Below are positions 9,722 through 20,361 of a DNA stretch of 64,000 nt, in pieces. A model generated the notes under the pieces. That model did no database searches. It was not told the DNA's origin and was given only the letters and a program-made list of their open reading frames with translations. A program made the translations under genes and the position numbers. The stretch's first letter is position 1; the number at the start of each line of letters is the position of its first letter. Location of the stretch: contig VCJN01002082.1 of assembly GCA_006384855.1 (NCBI GenBank), positions 32,501-96,500 of the forward strand, read 5' to 3'. Origin of the DNA: Tetraselmis striata (Eukaryota > Chlorophyta > Chlorodendrophyceae > Chlorodendrales > Chlorodendraceae).

Positions 9722-12700
9722 TCATGAGCCTTTCGCACTGCACTGCCTGGCCATCGACAGATCCACCCCCGTGTTTGCTGCCAAAGTTTCCGGCCAAACT
9801 CTGCCAAAAGATAGGCCAACCACCGCAGCTTCATCTGTTGGGCTGTCAGCGCCATACACCACCCTCACCACCCCGTCCACATGCAGATCCATTTGGAAGC
9901 TGACCGCCGCATTGCTGCGGCCGAAGATCGGCACCTCGAGGAACTGTATGCACAGTCTCTCGCCGGGCACCTCCCAGTGACGCACCACGCCGCCCGCCGC
10001 AGGGTTGAGATCCCGTAGGAAGGCCGAGATGCCAGGCTGCGCGAAGTGGTTCGAGAGGGACGATGCGGTGGCTTGCGAACAGCTCCCACCCAAGGAGACG
10101 TAGCCGTTGCTCGACACGCCCACACTTGAGTGCTCCACTCCGGCAAATGGAAATGACAATGTCTGAAGCTCCACGACCTTGCAATCGTAATCTCGCATCT
10201 GCATGACGACGCCAGCGTCCCGGCCGCCCTCCCGCTCCAAGTCGTCGCCTTCGCCAAGGCATGGCTCCCCCATCCGGCTGAAGTAGATGGAGGTGCCCGC
10301 GAGGTCGAATGCATTGGACTCGGGATGGAACACTTCGGCTGGGGGCAGGCCCACCCCTCCGCATCGAGTCGTGAAGGGGAGCGGCGGCGGCAGCTCTGTC
10401 CGCACCAGCAGCCCGCTGCTGCCGCTGTCTTGCGCAAGGTCCAGGCACAGACCGGCATTGATGCCAGGCGCCAGGGGGGCGCCCCAGCTGCATCCCGCAG
10501 CGGCGCACAGCTCCGATGCACACGCTGTCACGTCCCAAGACAAGCCGCCCGACAGAGAGGCTCGACAGTGCGGCTTCTTGGTGGAGCCATCGGACATGAC
10601 GGGCGAGTTGGGATCGCACATGCCCGTTGCCCCTGCAGCGGCACAGTACGCTTGTACATCAGCACAGACACTTGCACGCAATGCGGGAAAACAGGGTGGC
10701 GGACAGCTACTTACCGACCCCCCCCCCCCCCCCCCCCCCGCGGGCTCAATAGTGCCACTGTTCTCAATATTTTCTCCACATAAACCCACTCGTTGCACAA
10801 CGAAAACTACAACTGCACAAACAAATGGCTGCATGGATAGGTACTACTACGAATGGTATCTCACGTGCGAGTCCGTTTTAGTCCAATCATCGAGCTTATA
10901 GTTGAATAAGCCATATCCATAAGTATGCCGTGTTTCCACGACAAGGGCCGCAAATTTCATCTCGCGGGGCCATTGTTGACTTGAGCAATTACGGACGATG
11001 GTCTACACATTTCGCGCCGCGGGAACGTTTCGATGGCTGTTGAGCTGGCTCTACGACCTAAGGCACGAGTTGCCCCTTTTCAGCACATCATGAGATGCAT
11101 AAATAACAAGAAGTGCGAGCTTCCTTTCGAAGTACGTGCCAAAGTCCAACACATAAAAGAACCAAGGCAAATCCAAGGCATGACACCATGGAGGGACTCG
11201 CCTATGGAAGCGCAATCCCCGCCGCCGTTCCCGCATGAGTCGGTGTTGCAGGGGAGGTCGCACTCCCCGTCGCCCAGCCAGGCTGAGGGACAACCCAGGG
11301 CGCAGGGGGATCCAGGGGACGGCGGATGAGGAGGAGGTGGTGGCGGGACTTGGGGCGGCGGTGGCGGGGCTTGGGGCGGCGGTGGCAGGACAGTAGGGTT
11401 GGGAGGCGATGGGGGGATGGTGGGGCTCCATGGCTGGCGGCTCCATGGCAACCAAACGGCGGACTGGTCCGGGGCCGGCTTGGCCGCAAAGGTGAACATG
11501 GGCTCCGGGATGCTGTTGTCCCTCTTCTCGTCACTGCTCAGCTGCCAGTTTGCCGGCTGCAGCACCTCCAGCGCGCTACGCATGCCCTCCATGGACAGCA
11601 GCGTGTCCACGCTCCAGATCCGCACCCTGCCATCCTGCCCCGAGGAAGCCAGCAAGTGGCCATCCGGGGACCAACCCACGCGGACAACGGTCCTCTTGCT
11701 GTCTCCTTTCAGGTCTAGCACAGGAGTCTTGCTGGCAGCGGTCTCAAACACGCTCATGTCCCACACGAGCACCCGCTGATCGTCGGCGCATGAGGCAAGG
11801 CGCTGGCTGTCTGGTGACCAAGCAAAGTGATGAATCCACTCGGTATGACCGCTGAGAACTTTGGCTTTCGGGTCCACGACGCCGTCCTCGCTCACCGACC
11901 ACACCTCCACTTTCTGCTCGCCGCCACCTGTGGCCAAGAAACGCCCGTCTGGCGACCACGCAGCATTGGCTGCCACAGCGGTGATCATTTCCACTGTCTG
12001 CACATCGGTGGTGTTGATCGCCCCATCGGCGCCAACCGAGTACACCATCAGCTGGGCCCCCAAGTTGGCGATATCGCGCCAGCCATTGCGCCTCTCCTCG
12101 AGGACAGCCACCGCACGGCCGTGAGGCGCCCACACGAGGAAATCAATGGACGGTAGGAGCACCCCCGAGCGCTGGACAGCCACGCTAGCCACCGCGTGCT
12201 CGGTCTCGATGCGGACTTCCACCTCCCAGAGGCGCATGCCGGACCGGCCCTCCGCGACTGCCAGAAAGCGGCCGTCCGGGGACCAGCTGCTCTGCTCGTA
12301 CCTGTCCACAGCGCCGTTGTCGACTCGAGCAGCGAGCCAGGGCGACGGAACGCCGGGCTCGACCGCCCACAGCAGCGTGGGGGACCCGCCTTCGCACGAC
12401 GTCGCTAGCAGGCGGCCGTCGGGCGACCAGCTTATCATCTGAAACACGCACGACTCGTAGGACGCAGTCTGGGCGGGCGGCAGTTGCACAGCGCCGCGCG
12501 GGTCAGTCAACCACAGCTGCAGGCTCCCGGCGGAAGTGCTCGCCAGAAAGTCCCCAGTGGGCGACCAGCCAAAGAAGGTACGACCGGGCGGCGTTTCCAG
12601 CACCTCCTGGGCGAGGCTTCCCCGCGCGTGGACCTCGAAGATGTAAACGTTGTCGTTGCGGCAGGCGGTGGCAAGGGTACGTCCATCGGGCGCCCATGCC

Positions 12701-15700
12701 GACGAGAGGAAGCCTTTGTGGTGCGGGCCTTCCAGTCGGCCAGTGGGCTGATGTAGCGTGAGCACTGGCGACGAGGAAACCACGCCCCCCTCGAGGCCGA
12801 CATCCCAAATCTTCACAGTCGTGTCACCTGAGGCAGAGCTCAGCTGTCTACCGTCGTGGGACCAGGCCAGTGAATACACGTTGCCCGTGTGTCCCTGCAC
12901 TACCTGCGACGCCTCGGACGGGTCCATCACACCGCCGTCACCCAGCCTCCAGATGCGTATCCCAATGTCCCCCGACCCTGCGGATGCCAGCAAACGGCTG
13001 TCTGGGGACCAAGCGACCGCGTAGACCCATGCGTTGTGGCCTTGCAGCCTCTGTTCTGTGCTCTTGTCCACTGTGCCGTCGGCGAGAATGGCGAAGACAC
13101 GGGCCATGTTGTCATCGGCGGAAGCCACGGCGAAGTAGCGCCCGTCAGGGGACCAGGCGAGCCCGTAAATGGACCCGCCAGCGGCGTTAATCCCCTGCTT
13201 TTGAAACACGCTGCCTCGCCGACCAACACGCCATATCTTCACATATTGCCCATTCGCGGCGGCGAGGAGATTACCAAGGCGGCGTGGGGACCATGCTAGG
13301 CAGTAGGATCCGCGCCGTGAGGCAGCAACCGGGTGGGTGCTGTTAATTGTGCCCTCATTGCCGTCCAGCCGCCACAGTGCCACCATGGAGTCGGAGGCCG
13401 TGGCGAGCAGGGGGGCGCCAGGGGGACCATGTTACCTCCCAAACAGTGCCTGGGCCGGCCGGCAGAGTTTGGAGCGCACCGAGAGTGTGGGGGTAGGAGG
13501 CATCCACCGACCAGACGCGCGCAATGTCGCCCATGGAGCCCGATGCCAGGAAGCGCCCATCTGGGGACCAGTCCACCGTCCATGCCTTGCCAGTTCGTCC
13601 TCCAAAGCCGACGTTTTCTGCGATTGCGCCCCCAGGCACCTGCAGGCAAAATACCAATGTCATATATCACTTTTCTGTCAAGAGTACGTCTGACACAAAC
13701 CACAACACACCCTTGATATACCACCGCGAAAAAGATATTAATAATATGATAAGAGTTCGTCGAATCATCATAATACCCATACTACTTGTAGCCATATTTC
13801 TTCTCGCTCCGAGTACTTGTACCTGCTGGCAGGCGGTTCATATGCGCTGGGGGCTTTATGTCTTTGCGGTTGGTTAGCTCAAACATACAGTCCAGTAAAT
13901 GATATCGAAGTAATGTGCCGCAACATCATCTTTGCACCACCCTGCCCCTAGTTTGGACGTACTGCGATGTACGGTTTTCAAAGTACTGTACGCGTTGTAC
14001 AATAAAAGTGTGGTACTTGTGTGTATGTACATGCACGTATGTATGGCTGTTCATGCCAGGGTGAAAATTTTGACATGGACTGCCCCAACGACGAATGAAA
14101 TGCAACAGTTGTCATGTGAGGTGCTGTGTGACAACAGCCCCTGGCATGTATGCAAGAGCTGACCTGCTTAAGGTAGGAGAATGGCTTTTGCAGCAAGGTG
14201 CGCCCCGCGGCAAGGAGTGTGGTGTTCACAGTCGCACTGTCCTCCGCTGGCAGGCGGGCCGCAGCGTCGCGCAGCAGCTTGAACTCCCACTCGCTGGCGT
14301 AAGGGAGACGGTTCAATGCAGAGGTGCTCGCCGCCGCAACGGCTGACCGTGTATTCCGTATAGCCAGCGCCTCGGACGCCTCTGCAAACGCTAGTGCATC
14401 TTGTGCCCTGGTCTCGGACACCTCCGCCCAAGCGAGCGCTTCTCTTGCCTGGCGAGCTTGCTCATCGGACTCCTGTGCACTGGCTACTGCGCGCTGCTCG
14501 CTTCTTGCTGCCATAACGGCCATCACTGAGCTCACGCAGAGAGAGAGAAGCAGCATGAGCACAAGGCCAGACTTCAGCAGCCGGAGCGTCCCACGCCGGC
14601 GCCGAGAGTGTCTCTGGGAGGTTGTGACAAACTGCTTCATGCGCTCCATTGGCGGCGGGTCGTGCTGGTACTTCTCGGCGGTCGCGATCCATTCTGACCA
14701 CAGTGCCGCCTCCCCGTCTGTGAGCAGCGGCTCAGGCCTACCATGCTGCAGCGCAGCCGCCCACGCCTCCGCCTTGATCCTCAGCTCGGCGTGCTCCTTG
14801 CTGTATACCAAGTCCTTGGTGACATAGGACAGCGCGTTGTGCAGAATGCCGTCCCAACCACCGTTGGCCTCCTCCAGTGGGCGACAGGGGCACATGTTGA
14901 CGGACGCCAGGCAGCCGAACAGCTTGCGCACCAGGTCGAGCGATATCGGCTGCCCGGCAACAATCTGTTCGCCAGCGTACTGCTCAAGCGCAGGGCCAAA
15001 CTTGGCATCGCTCCAGGCCGCCTGGGTAGCTGTGATGTCACTTTGGCTGCCAGCGGCCGACGCCGCTACGTTCTCGAGGACTTTGTCCGCTTGCTCCTTG
15101 GCGTCCTCAGCACCACCAGGGACCTACCTGGAAACTTTGCATTCAGGATCACTCCTGCGTCCGATGCTGAAAAGTGCAAAGAAAAACGCAGGCGGCTTCT
15201 AGTTGGGTGTGTACAACCAGAAACCAATGGCAGTCCAATGGCAACAGGCGGCGCAGGTTGCACATGTACCATGAATGAGCCCAGGCCGATTTACTAACGG
15301 GGCAAGATGCTCACCGTCAGCAGGTTCCACGCGTCTTGTTCCAGAACTAGGACCACCAGTGGCTTGTCGTAAGAGCAGGCTATTGCCAGCTCCTGCAGGC
15401 AGTTGTAGCTTGTCAGCCAAGCGCGGTCTACAATTGCCACAAACTTGGAGCATGCGGCGATTGCCTCTTCAATCTCTCTTCTCCATGCGATAGGCCCCTC
15501 GCCCTGCAGATCCACTGCGGCAGCATGATGGGAACCGCGGGTGTGCACCGTCACAATCAGCAGGCATCATTTTGGTGGGGTTGCGATGTGGTACCGTATG
15601 CAAACAAATGCAGCACCACTTTTGCACCGGCATTGGACGACCTCTTTCATAATCTTGGGACTCACGGTAATCTGCCCAGTACGACAAGTCTCCACCGCCG

Positions 15701-16618
15701 TCCTGAGAGGGGCAAAATGGGTGGCCACAGGCATCCTCATCAGACAATTGTGTCCGCTACAAAATGCACAGGTTCGTGCAATCCGCTGGGACCGCAGTCA
15801 TAATTGTGGTGATCCTATACATTTCAGCGCCCTGACGCTGAGCTCACCTCCAATGGCGCACTCAGGTGGGCGATGATCCTGCGCTTCCTCTCTTGCTGCG
15901 AAGTGTCCCGCCAGCAATGGGACACAAATATTTTGCTGGAGGTTGTCCCCTCCGCATCGCTCTTTGCGACTCGTCTGGCAGCCTCCACGTTGCGGAACTG
16001 GCATTCATCCTGCCAGTGCATGCTCTGTACCTGACAGCACATCGCAAATCGGAAGATACACAAGAAAATTCAGATTAACATGCTGAGCCGGATACGAGCA
16101 CCTACGAGGATCAACAAGCTGTTCTTCTCTAAACCCACGCGGGCAGCACACTGACTAGGGTGTTCCCAGCGCCACGAAAACTGCCACCATTCGTAATAGT
16201 CACTAGTGGCAGAGGATTCTTCAATTGCATCGCAGCGGCATGAGCAAGGGCAAAGGCAATCAACGTAGAGCATGGGGCACAGTATGATGTGTATAGGTAC
16301 GTGGCAAATAGCTCTGAATACATCCGCCCCGTGAGACTATACGAGGAAGATCTGCTGCTTGGCACGGAACCACTGGTATTCAAACGCGCCGGTTCAATCT
16401 CGCACCTGGAATTGGGCGGCAGCGCTCCGAGGCCTGCTGACCGACTCCTGCACAGACCTGTCGCTCCTCGGCCTCTCGCACTCCTCCGCGCCAGAAACGA
16501 CAGAGTGGCCGTTCACAAGCGTCGGTTCATTTACGCTGCAGACGAAGCCCGGCGGCTCCGCCTCCGTAAAGGACGCGTCCATGTGAACGGCGGGGGCAAG
16601 CGGAGACATACTGTCCAA
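9722..16618 (-). CDS. TIR - membrane helix - 14x WD40 - LNR - nidogen-like receptor protein (spliced)
   Basis: Proposed minus-strand exons are 16618-16406, 16030-15848, 15503-15315, 15123-14164, 13639-about 11190 and 10706-9722; the first four junctions keep phase 0. A TIR domain spans exons 2-3 (KIFVSHCWRD, then AIAACSKFVAIVDRAWL and SYNCLQELAIA). The Glu in CLQEL sits where NADase-type TIRs have their catalytic Glu. Exon 4 has a helical linker, one membrane helix (LVLMLLLSLCVSSVMAVMA) and an Ala-rich coiled coil. Exon 5 has fourteen WD40 repeats (WSPDGRFLA type), enough for two propellers, then a Pro-rich linker and a Notch/LNR motif with GDGECDLPC. Exon 6 has a Cys-rich part and a nidogen-like beta domain (VGVSSNGYVSLGG). 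No signal peptide is seen; a type II membrane topology is inferred. TIR-helix-WD40 order recalls bacterial TIR/WD40 proteins. A five-G run at 13421-13425 appears one base out of frame. The LNR/last-exon join is uncertain. Confidence 0.7.
10718..10739. repeat. Poly-C tract in the last intron of the TIR-WD40 gene
   Basis: About 20 consecutive C on the plus strand (G on the sense strand), just upstream of the proposed last acceptor. Confidence 0.9.
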
Positions 16619-17430
16619 AAGCCCCTACACGGAGCCAATCGCATCAGTTACTAGACTGGGAAGCGGGTTGCAACTGGTGCCGCAGGCGCGTGGGGCCCTG
16701 GCTATTTGTGATTTCGCCGCGTCTCCGCGACGAGCTGTTACGAGCACTGTTGATTTCGCTGGTGCAATCGCAGCCAACGGTCGCCCCGCCCGACGCGACC
16801 AATGAGGCCCACTCCGGCATGGATCCGTTTGTGGAAGACGCAACCTACCTAGATCGTTACACCCTTCTGAGCGCCAGTAGTGCGCAGTCGAAGGCTACGC
16901 AGGCCCATATGTGGGTGAGTGAGTGACTGGTGGGGAGTAGTAGTCAGACCCGCGCAGTGTTTTCGTCGGTTGATACAATCCGCTGCGTCGGCTTACCTCT
17001 TGTCCGGCACGGGCGTCAACCAGGGGCGGGAGCCGACCTCGCTCCATATCAAGCGTGGCGTGGCTTGCCTCCGGGAAGGCATCACTCGCCGGTGGCATCG
17101 TAGCATGGGGCTTGCAGCTCGGCAGCGTCGTGCCGGGCCGGGCGGGGGTGCGCGGGCGCGATGTGGGCTTCTGCCGCACTCGTTCTGCTCGTACGAGTCG
17201 TACAGTTACGGTACAGGTCTGCTTTGATGCAACTACAGCGGTGTTCCCCTTGGCCAATGGTGACCAGGAGGCGCTCCTGCTCAGGGTTCTCACTACCGGT
17301 ACCTGCACACTATGCCACGACACCTTCTCATCCGCCGCCGTCGGTTCGTAAACGTCAGGAGGGGTAGTCAGGCGTGGTGCCCGTGCCGTGATCGGCATCT
17401 CTACGTCATAGGCCCGCCGCCACTTCGACC
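16619..17430. other. No gene supported; likely 5' flank of the TIR-WD40 gene
   Basis: Open frames exist on both strands (for example a 167-codon minus frame at 16895-17398) but none resembles a family I know, and splice patterns are not convincing. It may hold the promoter of the minus-strand TIR gene. Confidence 0.35.
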
Positions 17431-17540
17431 TAGCGACAGGTCGCTACTGGTGGTGTGAATTACAAAAACGGCAGTTCCCCATAATCAGAAAATCAACACA
17501 GCAAGGCGCCAAAAAGCGGCCAGCATCCCGGTAGTCGCTA
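17431..17540 (-). mobile_element. MITE-like short repeat, copy 1
   Basis: About 110 bp related to 55266-55376 in opposite orientation: GTGTGAATTACAAAAA, CAGTTCCCCA, AGAAAATCAACACAGCAAG and a GCGGC...GCATCCC end. TAGCGAC and GTCGCTA sequences in inverted orientation lie next to it. No ORF. It is probably a small non-autonomous DNA transposon. Confidence 0.55.
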
Positions 17541-17889
17541 CTGGTACCGTACCGGGTAGTGGCGCGTGTCGCTACAGGTCGCTAACGTGTGTACTACAGG
17601 CGTCAAAAACAACGAACGGATTTTGGCAGCACTCAATCAACTTCAAATCCGTGCCCCACGCGGTAAAGCCAGCCGTTGGGTATCGGGCATCATATTATCC
17701 TGAATCTTTATTGTCATATTTATAACAAAACAAAGCATCATTTCATTTACGACCGTTCTCGGCCCTCGGAATCGCGGGCCTTTCCTCCGCCTCCACCCCA
17801 GGATGGGGATGGGGGCGGGGATCGTGCACGGGTGGCGCCTTGGTAGACTTGGCCCCGCCCGTGTTGCCACTGCCGCGGAGGAGCAGTGT

Positions 17890-18770
17890 GAGCTGGACAC
17901 CGGCGTCTTATGTCGTTGCTGGTCCGGTAAAGTCCCCGTTTGCTGTTCTTTGAGCACCCTCTCCCTTCCTGTCCTGTCGGCGCCTCCACATCACATTCGG
18001 CCTAGTGCCGCTATTGGAGTGGCCCGCCCGGGATGTTGTGCTGGGAAGGGAGTTCTACGTTCGGCGAAAGGGGGCGCGACCGAGCTGGCGGCGGATCCGG
18101 CGCTGGGCGGAACAACGCGCGCGGGACACCGGCGTCTTACGTCGTTGCTGGTCCGGTCAAATCCCCGTTCGCTGTTCTTTGAGCACCCTCTCCCTTCATG
18201 TTCTGTCGGCGCCTCCACATCACATTCGGCCTAGTGCCGCTATTGGAGTGGCCCGGGATGTTGTGATGGGGAAGGCGTTCTACGTTCGGCGGAAGGGGAC
18301 GCGACCGAGCTGGCGGCGGATCCGGCGCTGGGCGGAACAACGCGCGCTGGACACCAGCGTCTTACGTCGTTGTTGACCCGGTCGGCTCTCCATTCCCTAC
18401 TCATTGAGCACCCTCTCTCTTCATGTCATGTCGGCGCCTCCACATCACATTCGGCTCAACGCCGCTATTGGAGTGGCCCGGGATGTTGTGATGGGGAAGG
18501 CGTTCTACGTTTTGGCGGAAAAGGATGCGGCCCAGTTGGCGGCGGATTTGGCGGATTTGGCGGGTGGCCTGCGTCTGTTACCCGCCCGTGGCGCCCCGTT
18601 ATGGGTTGGACCCCCCCACTTCCGCTCCTTGCTGCGAGACCTCTACTTCGAAGCTCCTTTCCTGTCGGCGCCTTCACATCACATTCGGCCTTGTGCCGCT
18701 ATTGGAGTGGCCCGGGATTGTGTGCTGCGGAGAGCGTCCCTACTGCGTGGCGCGGCGACTGGCTGGTGGC
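17890..18770 (+). repeat. Tandem array, ~230-bp unit, about four copies
   Basis: Units carry CTGTCGGCGCCTCCACATCA, CATTCGGCCTAGTGCCGC and ATTGGAGTGGCCCGGGATGT. The first two or three are close copies and the last (about 18655-18730) is partial. A plus frame from 18404 reads protein-like for some way (AEKDAAQLAADLADLAGG), so this could be a degraded tandem-repeat gene. I recognise no family. Confidence 0.75.
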
Positions 18771-19312
18771 GATGCCTGGTCGGTGGCTGTTATGGCGGTT
18801 CCCGCCTCTGGTGGATGGCCCGTAGCTGGATTTTCTTCTGGATTTCTATATGGATTTCTTTAATTTTGCATCTGGATCATGTAATCATTCATCATTTCAT
18901 TTATTTTCGGCTGCGGCCTGAGCCCTTGGTGGCGCTCTCCGGGGCGCTCTCGCCTATACGCGCAAACGCACGTGCGCTAGTTCGCCCGAGCACTTGACCA
19001 TCGTCCCGCCGGGTTGATACAGCAGGATACAAAAGTCTCTGCATGTTTTTATATGTGTGATTGCGCTTCTATAGTCGATAAACCCACGCAAAACCTATGC
19101 CGTTGCGGTCATTATTGCGGAGAAACTCATGAAAGGGCGTGCGCATGGTGTGCTAGGGTCAATTAAATGCGACGGTTTGCGGGGCGCGCGCAGCATCTGC
19201 CTTGTGGCAACATCAGTGTAATGTGTTGGAAACCGGGGTTGTGGTGGGCTTGGGCGCATGGCATGCCGGCATTTTAACAGAAAGAACTGTGTTTTTCTTT
19301 ATGTACAGGCTG
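18771..19312. other. No gene supported
   Basis: Nothing exon-like or repetitive was identified apart from the flanking repeats. AT content rises towards the right. Confidence 0.3.
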
Positions 19313-19415
19313 GGGTCGGTCTAATGCTATGCCAGACCTACCACTGCAGTTGGAGCACGAGGTCAAGTGCTGGGGCGACTTCGGCCGATGATCCGGGGCG
19401 AATTTTACTTTACTT
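19313..19415 (+). repeat. SINE-like interspersed repeat, copy B
   Basis: Matches 8630-8730 through GGTCTAATG-CTATGCCAGACC, GAGGTCAAGTGC and CTTCGGCCGATG. The 5' part with the B-box-like motif is missing, and a TTTTACTTTACTTTTA stretch follows. Confidence 0.6.
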
Positions 19416-20361
19416 TTACAGGCTGGGGGCATTTTGTTTTATCGAATAAAAATATGAAGGCTATTTTCGGAGGTTCCGCGGCGCGGCGCAGCAGTAGTGC
19501 GGCATCGCCCGCTGCTTCGGAATATAGTCGCCAATAAGTCGCATATATCAAAATGATGATTTTTTTGTAAAGATTGAATCTCTGGAGGTGTAATTTTGTT
19601 TGAAGGATGCTGCTAGTTTTATACTCGGAAACTTACCATATTAGGCAGACTTTGAACTATAGCGAGATAACAATCAATTTTTCCCTGGATGTAGGAATCC
19701 CAGAGATCATGGCGCATCAATGTCGTACCGGTATGTACCATGCTGTCCATTCCATGTGCCCCGTGCAAGGATGTGTCAACTGTCATGGTAGACAATGCAT
19801 ACGCCGCCTGTCCCTAGAGACTCCCTCCATCGTGGCACAGGCTCGGGGGTGCTTCATGCGCACAGGAACGACTGGATGCTGGCACACCCGTAACCACGCT
19901 TTGTGTTCACGGAATGTCATTGGTTTTTTAAACCCCCCCCCCCTCACAAAGAGAAAAAATAACATTTCTCTTGAAATATATCAGAATACACCACGAATAC
20001 AACACGGACATTCCAACTCATCGCTGCACAATGCTTGATTTTGTTTCTGACCCGCGAACCCAATTACATGTCATGGGTATGCACATGAGGGCAGGCGGCC
20101 GGCAGCGTTCAGTGTTGCTACTTCCGAGCCTCGCACCGGGCCGCCCCGCTGGCTGGTTAGTGACATCGCATTGTACAGCAAAATAATATCTACAGTAGAT
20201 AAGGGTTTAAGACGGTGGGAAAGCACCGGTTGTAGGGACTCTTCTAGGGTGCATGTAAGTACTCGTACGACTCTCCGAAGGGCGGCTCTGGCTCTAGATC
20301 TAGCTCTCGCGAGCGGGGCGGGGCGGGGCATTGCCCCCCATCCCCCCAGGGCTTGGCTGTC
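19416..20361. other. AT-richer intergenic stretch, no gene supported
   Basis: Markedly lower GC than its surroundings between about 19430 and 19700. No exon-like sequence is seen. A TGTAA motif on the minus strand at about 20068-20064 could serve as polyadenylation signal for the neighbouring gene, though it is about 300 bases from the stop. Confidence 0.35.

Noticed and set aside
15066-15272. Separate small minus-strand gene
   Set aside because: It overlaps the intron and acceptor of the TIR-WD40 gene, and the exon there reads in a different frame with a better protein pattern.
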